This document shows, one piece after another, positions 26,101 through 40,000 of a stretch of 64,000 nt of DNA (position 1 is the stretch's first letter; the number at the start of each line of letters is the position of its first letter). The notes below the pieces were generated by a model that was not told where the DNA came from, did no database searches, and saw only the letters and a list, made by a program, of their open reading frames with translations. The position numbers and the translations under genes were made by a program. This DNA is from Allium sativum. Lineage: Eukaryota > Streptophyta > Magnoliopsida > Asparagales > Amaryllidaceae. The DNA lies in the NCBI GenBank assembly GCA_030737875.1, contig CM060923.1, forward strand, positions 490,880,453-490,944,452. Direction: 5' to 3'.

Positions 26101-26838
26101 CCTCTCGGCGCATTTGACTTCAGCTTCATATTTGGTCAACCAGTCTAACCCCAAGATAAGATCAAACTCTTTGAAATTCATGACGACCGCGATGGTAGGA
26201 AACCGATAACGAGAGAAAGAAACCGGCACTCCACAAATCCAACTGAGATCAATGGAACCCCCAACTGGATTCTGGACAGTCATTGGTTCCTTGAGCTTCT
26301 TCAAATTCAAATCCAGTTTCTTAGCTGCATCTTTGGAAATGAAGCTTCGTGACGCGCCTGTGTCAAACAGTACTTTAACTGGGATGTCTTTGACAGTTAG
26401 CGTGCCTTCTAAAACATCTGGCCTTTCCTGAATAGCTGAGGGCTCAGAAGTTTCTGCCACTTCATTCACTTGAACTATCTCAGTCTTTTTCAACTGCCAG
26501 CAATCTTGCTTTACGTGACCAAACTGGTCGCATTGATTGCACCTTTGCTTTCCTTGAAAATCCTTCTTTGCTTTAGATCCACTCTTTCTTTGTTCGTTCC
26601 AAGATTTGCAACTTATCGCCAAATGTCCTTTTCTATTGCAGCTTGAGCACGTGGCGGTCATTATTCGTTCGTTCCCAGATTCAGCCCTTTTTCTCTTGGC
26701 ACTGGGCCTCTTATTGACTTCAGACCTCGTACTGGTTTCAGGAATATCAGTTTCTGACCCTGTTTTGTCACTAGAACAGACTTCTTCTTCGTCGCGCAAC
26801 ATTCCTTTCTTATGGAGATCTTCGTACTGATAAGCCAT
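23122..26838 (-). CDS. Ty3/gypsy Gag-Pol polyprotein, Tekay/Del-like chromovirus, gag N-terminus missing
   Basis: The open frame of 1241 codons reaches up to 26847; the first ATG is at 26838. Numbering from 26847, it has two CCHC zinc knuckles (Cys67-Cys70-His75-Cys80 and Cys103-Cys106-His111-Cys116), an aspartic protease DTGA motif (Asp162) and a reverse transcriptase with VFIDD (Asp491, Asp492). It continues with RNase H (Asp638, Glu675, Asp700, Asp743) and an integrase with the HHCC finger (His821, His828, Cys858, Cys861) and Asp891, Asp952, Glu988 at DD35E spacing. It ends with a GPF motif near 1126 and a chromodomain-like tail (about 1188-1236). That order and tail are known for chromoviruses of the Tekay/Del group. 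No internal stop or frameshift is seen, so it looks young. Most of gag is missing: a TAG codon lies just upstream and the sequence switches at 26842 to plus-strand interior. It could supply enzymes to families 1 and 2 (inference). Confidence 0.95.
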   Translation of the reverse strand: MAYQYEDLHKKGMLRDEEEVCSSDKTGSETDIPETSTRSEVNKRPSAKRKRAESGNERIMTATCSSCNRKGHLAISCKSWNEQRKSGSKAKKDFQGKQRCNQCDQFGHVKQDCWQLKKTEIVQVNEVAETSEPSAIQERPDVLEGTLTVKDIPVKVLFDTGASRSFISKDAAKKLDLNLKKLKEPMTVQNPVGGSIDLSWICGVPVSFSRYRFPTIAVVMNFKEFDLILGLDWLTKYEAEVKCAERVVKAKIKSGDYITIPCEGQNANRKDFWAALNVSPAQIENIPEVTENIPDLIKDIPVVKNYADVFEEVVRLPPQREIDFKIALIPNARPVVHAIRRMSLKEKEELDNQTRQLVWKGLIRPSFSDWGAAVVFVPKSDGTLRLCVDYRDLNKQTIKNKYPLPRIDDLLDRLNGAQVFSRMDLATGFHQLRIAEECVPMTAFRGPDLFYEWLVMPFGLCNAPAYFVDLMNRVFRGVLNKFVLVFIDDILIFSKSKAEHEKHLEQVLEILRRNVLKAKFSKCIFWQDEVKFLGHVVSKDGIAVDPSKITAIQNWKQPSTPTEVRSFLGLASYYRKFVKDFSKISGHLTKLTKKHSKFKWTEKSEEAFEELKLRLTTAPVLTIIDGNQDLKVWTDASREGLGAVLMQRGQVIAYASRQLKPHEKNYVTHDLELLAIIFSLKIWRHYLLGERFELFTDHQSLKYLFTQKDLNLRQQRWLEFLAAYDFEIIYTPGKANVVADALSRKNVMIASFIITTSLIDKISILQKEDNFIKDMIKRIQKGEPSCFQIDNDETLRLKGRICVPDIPELKREVLDECHKSKLSIHPGVAKMYNDLKRTFWWKAMKRDVSIYVSRCPTCQLVKSDQQKLAGLLQPLEVPGWKWEHISMDFIDGLPRTRKGNDSIWVIVDRFTKTAHFIPVKSNRTAQSLAQIYFREIVRLHGVPLSIVSDRDTIFTSKFWEAFQVELGTKLNLSTAYHPQTDGQTERVNRILEDLLRACVIDFGGSWEDNLHLAEFSYNNSYQVSLTMSPFEALYGRPCRSPACWVEPGNRLVLGPDMIREAADKVDFIKKRLLAAQSRQKSYADKRRRDISFEVGDYVYLKVSPMRGVIRFGKTGKLAPKFIGPFPILERIGTLAYRVKLPDWLPGVHDVFHISQLRKHVHDPDLIVEEAAQQDIEITPELAVRREPLKIIGKEAKELRNKKVHLVKVQWSGDPRDCTWETEESIQKAYPRCRVDISD

Positions 26839-26841
26839 ATA

Positions 26842-27569
26842 AATCACATTCTAGTCGCCCGAAGATGATTCTGATGATAGTTCGAACATCATCAGAATTG
26901 GTATTCGTGTTTCGAAGGTGTGATTTTCTATATATTTCCATTAGGCTGGTGTGAGAACCAAAACTTATATATAGCTAGAATTCATTGTTGTGATTTGGCA
27001 TCAAAACATGATTTTTTGTATATGTATCAAAATTATGAATTTAAAACGTTAATCCACTAATTGATTGATGTTTGTGTTGTTTGTTTATTTGTTTGCCAAT
27101 TTTGAACCATTATGCTTAATCGAATCAAATATTGAATTGTATTGAAAATTGGTCGCATCTGCTTGCATATACATATATATCATTGAACAGGTCATAGCAA
27201 GGAGGCTAGAGCAGAGAATAAAATTTGTTTGCCCGACAAATAGGTACATGTTTACTACATAATTTCCTGTTTTGTTTGGGTGATGATGATTTTGTGAGCC
27301 TATTGGCTAGCCGCTTGGCTTTTTCTTTTTCTTTTTGAGATCTGAAGGACCGGGAACGCTATTTGCAATTTCCCGATGCTCCCGGTGCAGGGGAGGTTAT
27401 GGCGAAATTTTTCAAAAATTTAGGGTGTTAGCCAAATTTTTGAAATTTTGAAAATTCTCAGAAACCAAAGGGTTGGAGAATGAAAGCCAGATCGAACATA
27501 GAGCTGAATAATCAAATCACTTTCGACTTTGTTCCTTTTCGGGGACGAAAAGTTTTAAGTGGGGGAGAT
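26842..27569 (+). mobile_element. family-1 interior, 5' truncated (before LTR B)
   Basis: Matches the last 728 bases of the complete 1.04-kb interior at 44576-45615. The first 310 bases, including the primer site, are replaced by inverted gag-pol. It holds the palindromic-loop hairpin (26868-26898), the conserved block (27296-27412), the CTTTTCG/CGAAAAG hairpin and the polypurine tract ending at 27569. It is non-coding. Confidence 0.9.
26868..26898 (+). ncRNA. hairpin with self-complementary loop (interior before B)
   Basis: An 11-bp stem (ATTCTGATGAT with ATCATCAGAAT) and a 9-base loop containing the palindrome GTTCGAAC. It has the geometry of a retroviral dimerisation hairpin. No function has been shown; see the copies at 40852-40882, 44915-44945 and 50069-50094. 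Confidence 0.5.
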
Positions 27570-28454
27570 TGTAACAACCCGGAAAATCTGGGCCAGTTTG
27601 AAAATTTTATTTTGGCAATTTTAGCGAATTTTGATTATTTAAAATAGATTATTTTAAATAATATCGACGTGAAATCTATTTTGAATATAATTCGAACGTT
27701 TATATTATACACGTCGTCGTTAGAATATAAATAATTATATATAATTATAAATAGAATTGAAAATGGCGCGGTAGTTCGATAATTCGATTTCAAACTTCAA
27801 TTGAATGTACCGGGTGCAAAATAATCCGGATTTTAGTGAAACCAAAAATAATGGAATCTAATAGTGAATATCTTTCCAACGAATCCGAAAAATTAAGATT
27901 TCATATCGGGAATCAAAAGATATGTCCAGTTGAAAATTCTGAATAGTCGCTATGGAATTCAGGCCCTTAAAAATGGACATTTTGCAAACGACCTCGGATT
28001 TCGACGAAACCAGTTTTGTTGGGTCCGGGATGTGAAGTTATTGCTAGGTTTCAAATTTCATAATTTTTCGAATCAATATGTGAGCGTGGCAAAAGAAAAC
28101 GCGTTTGACCAGTTTCAGTTGATTTTAATCGACTTGAAATTGGCCATTTTTCTAACGGTCTCTGAATTCGACGAAACTAGTTTTGTTAGGACCGTATCGT
28201 CAATACGAAGCTAGAAAATATTTTTTTTGGAATTTTTTAGTTAGTATGTGACCCCGGTAATTAGAAATGTGCGTTTAAAATAATATAGTGATTTAAATGT
28301 AAATTCAAAGGAAACATATCGAGACGATCGAATTGGCCTGCGATACATATCCCATTGTGTTCGGAATGGGGGTAAAACGCTATGGGCGGCAGGCGGTGGA
28401 CCTCGTTTAGTGGTCATATGTGAAAGTCAACTCTTTAATAAATAAATAATAAAT

Positions 28455-28486
<32 letters not shown>

Positions 28487-31400
28487 CCCTTCCCTTAAAA
28501 CCTAGGCCCCCCCCCCCGTTCGTTTATCTCAGAAGGAAAAAAAAACAAAAAAGAAAAAGAAAACAAAAATCGCGATAACCCCCCCCCGTCGCTCCAGCCA
28601 CCACCGCGCCCAGCGCCCATCGCCGCCACCACTTGCGAGGCTCCGCCCTTCCCCCCTCTGCCTCCCTCTCTCTCCTCCGCCTCGCAGGAACCACGAATCC
28701 CCTCGACGAAGCCGATGGCCCCCCTCCGATCAGATGCCCTCTCGCCTCCGACCAGCATGGGTCCGCCGCCACCACCTGAGGACGCAGCCCACCCCCTCCT
28801 CTAATTACAGTAAGATCTTGATTTTGTTTATATATATAAAAAAAAAAAAAAAAAAAAAAGAACTGATTTCTGTTTTTATTAAGATTTAAAAACTGTTTTT
28901 ATTAAGATTTAAAAACTGTTTTTATTAAGTTTTGAAAACTGATTTTATTAAAATTTAAAAACTGATTTTATAAAAAGGAATAAAAACTGATTTTATAAAA
29001 AAAACTGAATTTGAAAAATGATTTTTAAAGTATTTAAAAACTGAATGTTATTTTGATTTAAAACTTATTTTTAAAAAAGTATAAACTGATTTATTTTTTT
29101 AAAGTATAAACTGATTTATTTTTTTAAAGTATAAACTGATTTATTTTTTTTAAAGTATAAACTGATTTATTTTTTTAAAGTATAAACTGATTTATTTTTG
29201 AAAGAGAAAAACTGATTTTATTTTGAACTTTAAAATAGGAAAAAGATTAATCTTTTAGTAGAAAAAGATTTGAAAGCAAAAGTAGAAATCATATTTTTTT
29301 ATATGTTGAAAGCGAACGTGAAAACATGATTTTTGTCATATTAAAGAAGTGATTTTTATTATATAAACATCATGACAAAAATGAGATTTTTATTCATTTG
29401 AATAGCGATATAAAAATTCGATTTTTATATATTGAACTTTGAAATAAAAATATGATTTTTATATATTGAACTTTGAAATAAAAATTCGATTTTTATATAT
29501 TGAACTTCGATATAAAAATTCGATTTTTATATATTGAACTTTGAACTAAAAATTCGATTTTTATATATTGAATAGCGAACTAAAAATTTGATTTTTATAT
29601 ATTGAATAACGAAGTAAAAATTCGATTTTTATATATGTAGTAGCTACGGACGACGAAGCTGGCGAAGATGCGAAAACAATGAAGACTTCTGCAAAAGAAG
29701 AGTCGAGATGGTTGGATAGCTAAATGTGAGAATTTCTCACCTTTCAATTTATATTTCTAGTTATATATATATACTAGGATGCAGACGGTGCTTAGTAGCA
29801 CCCGACACAATCGTCCACAGACCATGGACTTGTTTGTTTGACTGTTTGGTGATTGATTGCGATATTGGTTTGAATGTGGTTTGTGGTGTGAAAAATCGAA
29901 TCGATAAATTGGTTAGGATTAGACGTGCGCCGTTATAAGGCGAAGGGGTAAGGCTAGGTTAGATCCTTACTCCAAAGTTTGTGGTTTGCATAACGAATGG
30001 ATTTGATTGATGTGTGAATGGCGTGGGCCTTCACTAGACCGGGGATAAGGCTAGGCCTTGTCCCGTTTCTAGTATCGTGCCGTTATGCCGCCGAAATTTT
30101 CTAAAATAAGTTAGAAAAATAAAAATAGCATTTTATTTAACGAATGAACTGAATAGAAATTCATATGTTAAAATAAAATGTGTTATCGTTAAAAATATAA
30201 TTTTTAACGTGAATGTGAATAAATAAATATTCATTTACAAACCAGACGGTTTGTTTATGTACACCTATTTGAATGACGTTGATTGGGTCGATAAATTTTA
30301 CACATCGCCTAACTGCACAAATAAAATATGTGTTTGATTGTTTGAAACCCCACACGGGTGTTAGGATGAAATTTGAAGTTCACTCATCCTGATTGATTAA
30401 ATCTGTCGATCGATTGATTGACAAGCTGCTATAAGCGTTAAATGTCTATATTTGATGCTTATACAGTGTAGTGCACTTTGGTTGATGGTTGATTATTCAT
30501 CGTTGTTGATATATCCATGTGTTGTAGAAAATCCATATAATTAACATTATATGGTAATTGATTGGGCCTCATTCCAGTTTCGAAGAAAAAAAAGAAATAT
30601 TTGAAATAGAAATATTTGAAATAGAAATATTTGAAATAGAAATATTTGAAATAGAATATTTGAAAATAGAAATATGTGAAGCCGTGAGGATTAGATTGAC
30701 GCCATTTTGACGTGAACGATATTTATATCGATTTTATTCATTTTAAAATGAATATTGAAAAGTGATTTCGAAATCAAATATTTTGAAATAAATTGAATTG
30801 AAAACGAATTCAAATTGAATTGAAAACGACTTCGAAATGAATTGAATTGAAAACGAATTCGAAATGAATTGAATTGAAAACGAATTCGAAATGAATTGAA
30901 TTGAAAACGAATTCGAAATGAATTGAATTGAAAACAAATTCGAAATGAATTGAATTGAAAACGAATTCGAAAGGAATTGAATTGAAAGCGATTTCGAAAT
31001 GAATTGAATTGAGAACGATTTCGAAATGAATTGAACTGAAAACGAATTCGAATTGAATTGAAAGCGAAGTGAAATAAATTCAAATTGAATTGAAATTTGA
31101 ATTGAATAGAAATGGATTTTAAAACGAATTTATAAAGAAGAATTCAATTTTGATTTGAATTGAAATGGAAGTTGAAAATGTTTTTGAAACGAATTCAAAA
31201 CTATTTATATAATTCGTTTTAAATAGAAATCGACGATATATATATTATATATATATTATATATAATATAATGGCCTGAATAGAACGCGCCACGCCGCGGC
31301 AGTTCGCGAATTTCGACCATTTATTTCAAACGGGCATTACGGGAGATCCGACCGTCGGATTCTCCTAAAACCGGAACCGTTGGGTTCGTATCGAAAAGAG

Positions 31401-33714
31401 CTTTCTAATGAATGTTAGAAATTTGAAATCTAACGGTTGGATTTGGAGATATGTCCAAATCAAATTCAAAAAAGGTCGCTGTAAGTGCAGTTCGATGGCC
31501 ATTGATGGAAATCGACTGTACGGGCCTTGATAAAATTATTAAAAATAGCAATAATTTGTGTAAAATCATAAGAAATGATTTAGAAAGAATTGGGATGAAA
31601 AACTCCATACTTGAAAAGATAAAAATAAATTTTTATCGAAATGAACTAGTTTTGAACTAGAATTATAATCCTATTTATTTTTAAATAAATAAATTGAATT
31701 CGAAAAGGGTTTTAAAAATAACCAAAATTTCCAATGATTGCATTGGAGTGGATTTGAATCGAAATTGTCTTCGGAATATTTCGATGTTGGAATTCGTGAT
31801 TATACAGGTGTTGTTATGGAAATTTGAAAGATATATATTGATATCGTTATTTCCAATACGACATTTGTTAGTCGTAGAATTCGATATTGAATATAAGCCG
31901 ATATATTTTCTATTCAGAGCCTTGTATTGAATATCGAATGTGATTTGGGTTTGTCGTGAATGGTGTCTTCACTAACACTATTCTTGAACCCAGTTGAGAA
32001 AAGATTAAATCTTTTTATTTAGATTTAATGAAGTGTACCAATTAAATAATATTTAATTGGAATTGAATAGATATTGATTTTTGGGCTTATCGTGAACAGT
32101 GTTTTAAATAACACTTGTTCTTTAACCCGATAATTAATGAATGTGATTTTGGGTTTATCGTGAACCGTGTTTTAAATGACACTGATTCTTTAACCCAGTT
32201 AACGATTAAAACTGAGTGGAGTTTTAATGAATCTTTAATTAGATTGAAAAGATCGAAAATGGAGTATCACCAGTTTTGCTCCAGGCGATAGTTAAATCTT
32301 TAATTAGATTTGAACGTGAAATTTAGAAACTAACTGTCGGTTAGCCAAGCAGAATGGTTTTCTGGATATTGATCTGATGTTGGTTTCGGCCTTCGGGGTT
32401 AATATTTGGGGAATTATTCTCTTGATTAATTTATGGTTAGTGACTAATGAATTGGAATGAGGCGTATGTTGTGTTTGTGTAACACTTATTTAAAATATAC
32501 GCGAGTTATTCGGAAAGACCGGGTTTATCCCATTCTGAATAACTGATACGACGATAAGTCGAAGATGAAGACGATGGTAGAAGACCGGAGGTCTTCACGT
32601 CGTTTGGGTGATAACTGATGATCTTGATTGGGCTGTACACCCAAGAAGATGGAAACAGTTAGTGATCGTCCAGACGTACTTGGAGATCGATGGATATGCG
32701 GGGTACTAGGTGCCTCCGGTTTCGTTCAGACCCAGAACGGACTTGTAAATGGACTGTGTGTCTGACATCGGATTTCATTCTGTGTGACTGATATCGGTTG
32801 CATAGGATGGTTTGCCTGTGTGGCATGCTAAGATGCAAATGATCAAGGCTTCTGTTGAAAAGCAAAGTCTTGTGGTGATGATCAAAGCACGGCCTTTGTG
32901 GCGTAGCTTTGTGTAACGTTTACCTCGCGTGTTTCACACCAGGTATGAACCAAAAACGGGAGACGGACCTCAGGGAGGACTTGCGTTTCTTTCTAGCTAG
33001 AAGTGGCGTCAGTGGTTTTACACGCCCTGACGAGTTTGACTTATGTGGTTGTTGCTGTTGCGAGGCGCCTCGGTTATATCGGTTTCGGCCGAATGCATTC
33101 TGGTCGGCTGACGGACCAGACTTACACCCCATAGGGTGGGGAGACGTATTGTTCAGGCATAATAATCCACTCCGTGTGGACCGGCCCTGACGATCCAAGG
33201 GGCAGTTGCAGCTGTTCCTGAGGGGCGGGCTAGAGCGTCTCGAATCGGTTGAGGACTATCTTTTGCCTCGGTTCATAGATGGAAATCCAATTTCCAAATA
33301 CGTGACATTTGCGGTTTTATTTGTAAACCTATATATGGCGACATAGTGGCATGGGACGCTCATGCCGCCTATGATTGATACTTATGATTTGAAGTTGTTT
33401 TATGCACTATGCACTTATAATAGTATCAAACGACTTGTTTTAACCGTATCAAGCATTCTTTGGCTGTTATAAGGGAAAACCCTATCCCCCGGCTTGCGTT
33501 TGCATTGTGTGATAGGACCTGGGTCTTATAACAGCTTCATTTTTCTTTATTTAGCATTGCGCTGTTTGTTTCATGCACTGGTATTCTTGGGAGGAAACCC
33601 GTTCCGTGTTATACGGCGTGGTCCCTTGATTTACCTAACTTTAAGAATAAAGAATAATAACTGTTTTAGTTCTCACACCAGTCACATGACTGACCTGGAG
33701 TTTATTGTTTTAAC
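27570..33714 (+). mobile_element. family-1 LTR B (last ~330 bp missing)
   Basis: Starts TGTAACAACCCGG right after the polypurine tract. It is nearly identical to A, C and D but has its own variants, for example 'aagaaatga' near 31570 where A, C and C' have 'aataaatga', and 'cccatcgcc' near 28615. It ends within 'ttgttttaac' at 33714. The continuation known from C ('ctaaactctgggtgcc') is absent, replaced by inverted LTR C through a TAAC shared by both sides. Confidence 0.92.
33711..33714. repeat. TAAC microhomology at the B/C junction
   Basis: TAAC belongs to LTR B (…GTTTTAAC) and also to the reversed LTR end (TAACTTCCCC, as seen intact at 41234). The join therefore uses four shared bases, typical of end joining or template switching and not of integration. 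Confidence 0.75.
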
Positions 33715-34040
33715 TTCCCCGTAAAGGAAAGTGTCGGATAGTTCGAGAACAAACCACAACAGAACGCATATAAAAGAACATTTCATTGTATATTACAACA
33801 ATGCATCAGATTACAAGAATATACAGAGTACGAATAAATATTACACAGAAATATCAGAGATTTAAATTACATTTAAATACATAGCAGCGGAAAATAATAC
33901 AATACACAACTAGAAGAGATATACGGATACAAAGCTTTCCGGATATCATTCCAGCTGTAAACCAGGATCCTGTGAATATAAATCTGCAAAACCAAAACTA
34001 CTAGCTGCCCGTGTCGAAAATAAGGGCACCCAGAGTTTAG
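33715..34040. other. spacer at the centre of inverted repeat 1
   Basis: 326 bases forming the end of LTR C read backwards. It has no partner in LTR B because B is truncated. The corresponding forward LTR end can be read in the old copy at about 58220-58560. Confidence 0.8.
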
Positions 34041-37000
34041 GTTAAAACAATAAACTCCAGGTCAGTCATGTGACTGGTGTGAGAACTAAAACAGTTATTA
34101 TTCTTTATTCTTAAAGTTAGGTAAATCAAGGGACCACGCCGTATAACACGGAACGGGTTTCCTCCCAAGAATACCAGTGCATGAAACAAACAGCGCAATG
34201 CTAAATAAAGAAAAATGAAGCTGTTATAAGACCCAGGTCCTATCACACAATGCAAACGCAAGCCGGGGGATAGGGTTTTCCCTTATAACAGCCAAAGAAT
34301 GCTTGATACGGTTAAAACAAGTCGTTTGATACTATTATAAGTGCATAGTGCATAAAACAACTTCAAATCATAAGTATCAATCATAGGCGGCATGAGCGTC
34401 CCATGCCACTATGTCGCCATATATAGGTTTACAAATAAAACCGCAAATGTCACGTATTTGGAAATTGGATTTCCATCTATGAACCGAGGCAAAAGATAGT
34501 CCTCAACCGATTCGAGACGCTCTAGCCCGCCCCTCAGGAACAGCCGCAACTGCCCCTTGGATCGTCAGGGCCGGTCCACACGGAGTGGATTATTATGCCT
34601 GAACAATACGTCTCCCCACCCTATGGGGTGTAAGTCTGGTCCGTCAGCCGACCAGAATGCATTCGGCCGAAACCGATATAACCGAGGCGCCTCGCAACAG
34701 CAACAACCACATAAGTCAAACTCGTCAGGGCGTGTAAAACCACTGACGCCACTTCTAGCTAGAAAGAAACGCAAGTCCTCCCTGAGGTCCGTCTCCCGTT
34801 TTTGGTTCATACCTGGTGTGAAACACGCGAGGTAAACGTTACACAAAGCTACGCCACAAAGGCCGTGCTTTGATCATCACCACAAGACTTTGCTTTTCAA
34901 CAGAAGCCTTGATCATTTGCATCTTAGCATGCCACACAGGCAAACCATCCTATGCAACCGATATCAGTCACACAGAATGAAATCCGATGTCAGACACACA
35001 GTCCATTTACAAGTCCGTTCTGGGTCTGAACGAAACCGGAGGCACCTAGTACCCCGCATATCCATCGATCTCCAAGTACGTCTGGACGATCACTAACTGT
35101 TTCCATCTTCTTGGGTGTACAGCCCAATCAAGATCATCAGTTATCACCCAAACGACGTGAAGACCTCCGGTCTTCTACCATCGTCTTCATCTTCGACTTA
35201 TCGTCGTATCAGTTATTCAGAATGGGATAAACCCGGTCTTTCCGAATAACTCGCGTATATTTTAAATAAGTGTTACACAAACACAACATACGCCTCATTC
35301 CAATTCATTAGTCACTAACCATAAATTAATCAAGAGAATAATTCCCCAAATATTAACCCCGAAGGCCGAAACCAACATCAGATCAATATCCAGAAAACCA
35401 TTCTGCTTGGCTAACCGACAGTTAGTTTCTAAATTTCACGTTCAAATCTAATTAAAGATTTAACTATCGCCTGGAGCAAAACTGGTGATACTCCATTTTC
35501 GATCTTTTCAATCTAATTAAAGATTCATTAAAACTCCACTCAGTTTTAATCGTTAACTGGGTTAAAGAATCAGTGTCATTTAAAACACGGTTCACGATAA
35601 ACCCAAAATCACATTCATTAATTATCGGGTTAAAGAACAAGTGTTATTTAAAACACTGTTCACGATAAGCCCAAAAATCAATATCTATTCAATTCCAATT
35701 AAATATTATTTAATTGGTACACTTCATTAAATCTAAATAAAAAGATTTAATCTTTTCTCAACTGGGTTCAAGAATAGTGTTAGTGAAGACACCATTCACG
35801 ACAAACCCAAATCACATTCGATATTCAATACAAGGCTCTGAATAGAAAATATATCGGCTTATATTCAATATCGAATTCTACGACTAACAAATGTCGTATT
35901 GGAAATAACGATATCAATATATATCTTTCAAATTTCCATAACAACACCTGTATAATCACGAATTCCAACATCGAAATATTCCGAAGACAATTTCGATTCA
36001 AATCCACTCCAATGCAATCATTGGAAATTTTGGTTATTTTTAAAACCCTTTTCGAATTCAATTTATTTATTTAAAAATAAATAGGATTATAATTCTAGTT
36101 CAAAACTAGTTCATTTCGATAAAAATTTATTTTTATCTTTTCAAGTATGGAGTTTTTCATCCCAATTCTTTCTAAATCATTTATTATGATTTTACACAAA
36201 TTATTGCTATTTTTAATAATTTTATCAAGGCCCGTACAGTCGATTTCCATCAATGGCCATCGAACTGCACTTACAGCGACCTTTTTTGAATTTGATTTGG
36301 ACATATCTCCAAATCCAACCGTTAGATTTCAAATTTCTAACATTCATTAGAAAGCTCTTTTCGATACGAACCCAACGGTTCCGGTTTTAGGAGAATCCGA
36401 CGGTCGGATCTCCCGTAATGCCCGTTTGAAATAAATGGTCGAAATTCGCGAACTGCCGCGGCGTGGCGCGTTCTATTCAGGCCATTATATTATATATAAT
36501 ATATATATAATATATATATCGTCGATTTCTATTTAAAACGAATTATATAAATAGTTTTGAATTCGTTTCAAAAACATTTTCAACTTCCATTTCAATTCAA
36601 ATCAAAATTGAATTCTTCTTTATAAATTCGTTTTAAAATCCATTTCTATTCAATTCAAATTTCAATTCAATTTGAATTTATTTCACTTCGCTTTCAATTC
36701 AATTCGAATTCGTTTTCAGTTCAATTCATTTCGAAATCGTTCTCAATTCAATTCATTTCGAAATCGCTTTCAATTCAATTCCTTTCGAATTCGTTTTCAA
36801 TTCAATTCATTTCGAATTTGTTTTCAATTCAATTCATTTCGAATTCGTTTTCAATTCAATTCATTTCGAATTCGTTTTCAATTCAATTCATTTCGAATTC
36901 GTTTTCAATTCAATTCATTTCGAAGTCGTTTTCAATTCAATTTGAATTCGTTTTCAATTCAATTTATTTCAAAATATTTGATTTCGAAATCACTTTTCAA

Positions 37001-40000
37001 TATTCATTTTAAAATGAATAAAATCGATATAAATATCGTTCACGTCAAAATGGCGTCAATCTAATCCTCACGGCTTCACATATTTCTATTTTCAAATATT
37101 CTATTTCAAATATTTCTATTTCAAATATTTCTATTTCAAATATTTCTATTTCAAATATTTCTTTTTTTTCTTCGAAACTGGAATGAGGCCCAATCAATTA
37201 CCATATAATGTTAATTATATGGATTTTCTACAACACATGGATATATCAACAACGATGAATAATCAACCATCAACCAAAGTGCACTACACTGTATAAGCAT
37301 CAAATATAGACATTTAACGCTTATAGCAGCTTGTCAATCAATCGATCGACAGATTTAATCAATCAGGATGAGTGAACTTCAAATTTCATCCTAACACCCG
37401 TGTGGGGTTTCAAACAATCAAACACATATTTTATTTGTGCAGTTAGGCGATGTGTAAAATTTATCGACCCAATCAACGTCATTCAAATAGGTGTACATAA
37501 ACAAACCGTCTGGTTTGTAAATGAATATTTATTTATTCACATTCACGTTAAAAATTATATTTTTAACGATAACACATTTTATTTTAACATATGAATTTCT
37601 ATTCAGTTCATTCGTTAAATAAAATGCTATTTTTATTTTTCTAACTTATTTTAGAAAATTTCGGCGGCATAACGGCACGATACTAGAAACGGGACAAGGC
37701 CTAGCCTTATCCCCGGTCTAGTGAAGGCCCACGCCATTCACACATCAATCAAATCCATTCGTTATGCAAACCACAAACTTTGGAGTAAGGATCTAACCTA
37801 GCCTTACCCCTTCGCCTTATAACGGCGCACGTCTAATCCTAACCAATTTATCGATTCGATTTTTCACACCACAAACCACATTCAAACCAATATCGCAATC
37901 AATCACCAAACAGTCAAACAAACAAGTCCATGGTCTGTGGACGATTGTGTCGGGTGCTACTAAGCACCGTCTGCATCCTAGTATATATATATAACTAGAA
38001 ATATAAATTGAAAGGTGAGAAATTCTCACATTTAGCTATCCAACCATCTCGACTCTTCTTTTGCAGAAGTCTTCATTGTTTTCGCATCTTCGCCAGCTTC
38101 GTCGTCCGTAGCTACTACATATATAAAAATCGAATTTTTACTTCGTTATTCAATATATAAAAATCAAATTTTTAGTTCGCTATTCAATATATAAAAATCG
38201 AATTTTTAGTTCAAAGTTCAATATATAAAAATCGAATTTTTATATCGAAGTTCAATATATAAAAATCGAATTTTTATTTCAAAGTTCAATATATAAAAAT
38301 CATATTTTTATTTCAAAGTTCAATATATAAAAATCGAATTTTTATATCGCTATTCAAATGAATAAAAATCTCATTTTTGTCATGATGTTTATATAATAAA
38401 AATCACTTCTTTAATATGACAAAAATCATGTTTTCACGTTCGCTTTCAACATATAAAAAAATATGATTTCTACTTTTGCTTTCAAATCTTTTTCTACTAA
38501 AAGATTAATCTTTTTCCTATTTTAAAGTTCAAAATAAAATCAGTTTTTCTCTTTCAAAAATAAATCAGTTTATACTTTAAAAAAATAAATCAGTTTATAC
38601 TTTAAAAAAAATAAATCAGTTTATACTTTAAAAAAATAAATCAGTTTATACTTTAAAAAAATAAATCAGTTTATACTTTTTTAAAAATAAGTTTTAAATC
38701 AAAATAACATTCAGTTTTTAAATACTTTAAAAATCATTTTTCAAATTCAGTTTTTTTTATAAAATCAGTTTTTATTCCTTTTTATAAAATCAGTTTTTAA
38801 ATTTTAATAAAATCAGTTTTCAAAACTTAATAAAAACAGTTTTTAAATCTTAATAAAAACAGTTTTTAAATCTTAATAAAAACAGAAATCAGTTCTTTTT
38901 TTTTTTTTTTTTTTTTTTATATATATAAACAAAATCAAGATCTTACTGTAATTAGAGGAGGGGGTGGGCTGCGTCCTCAGGTGGTGGCGGCGGACCCATG
39001 CTGGTCGGAGGCGAGAGGGCATCTGATCGGAGGGGGGCCATCGGCTTCGTCGAGGGGATTCGTGGTTCCTGCGAGGCGGAGGAGAGAGAGGGAGGCAGAG
39101 GGGGGAAGGGCGGAGCCTCGCAAGTGGTGGCGGCGGTGGGCGCTGGGCGCGGTGGTGGCTGGAGCGACGGGGGGGGTTATCGCGATTTTTGTTTTCTTTT
39201 TCTTTTTTGTTTTTTTTTTCCTTCTGAGATAAACGAACGGGGGGGGGGGCCTAGGTTTTAAGGGAAGGGATATTATATTTTTTTTTTTTTTTTTTATTTA
39301 TTATTTATTTATTAAAGAGTTGACTTTCACATATGACCACTAAACGAGGTCCACCGCCTGCCGCCCATAGCGTTTTACCCCCATTCCGAACACAATGGGA
39401 TATGTATCGCAGGCCAATTCGATCGTCTCGATATGTTTCCTTTGAATTTACATTTAAATCACTATATTATTTTAAACGCACATTTCTAATTACCGGGGTC
39501 ACATACTAACTAAAAAATTCCAAAAAAAATATTTTCTAGCTTCGTATTGACGATACGGTCCTAACAAAACTAGTTTCGTCGAATTCAGAGACCGTTAGAA
39601 AAATGGCCAATTTCAAGTCGATTAAAATCAACTGAAACTGGTCAAACGCGTTTTCTTTTGCCACGCTCACATATTGATTCGAAAAATTATGAAATTTGAA
39701 ACCTAGCAATAACTTCACATCCCGGACCCAACAAAACTGGTTTCGTCGAAATCCGAGGTCGTTTGCAAAATGTCCATTTTTAAGGGCCTGAATTCCATAG
39801 CGACTATTCAGAATTTTCAACTGGACATATCTTTTGATTCCCGATATGAAATCTTAATTTTTCGGATTCGTTGGAAAGATATTCACTATTAGATTCCATT
39901 ATTTTTGGTTTCACTAAAATCCGGATTATTTTGCACCCGGTACATTCAATTGAAGTTTGAAATCGAATTATCGAACTACCGCGCCATTTTCAATTCTATT

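Larger units (their letters stand above)
26842..33714 (+). repeat. giant inverted repeat 1, left arm
   Basis: Reverse complement of 34041-40908. Matching landmarks all share the midpoint near 33877.5, for example 30691 with 37064 and 32909 with 34846, so almost no indels separate the arms apart from homopolymer lengths. The spacer is 33715-34040. Confidence 0.93.

Noticed and set aside
23602..26830. Several plus-strand frames opposite the polyprotein
   Set aside because: Shadows of the long minus-strand gag-pol frame.
23122..26847. Endogenous pararetrovirus (caulimovirid)
   Set aside because: The protein has an integrase with HHCC and DD35E residues and a chromodomain-like tail, lies between LTR-type signals, and has no movement protein, so it is a Ty3/gypsy retrotransposon.
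33715..34040. Independent insertion at the centre of the palindrome
   Set aside because: The sequence is just the LTR end read backwards, also found at 41238-41563.
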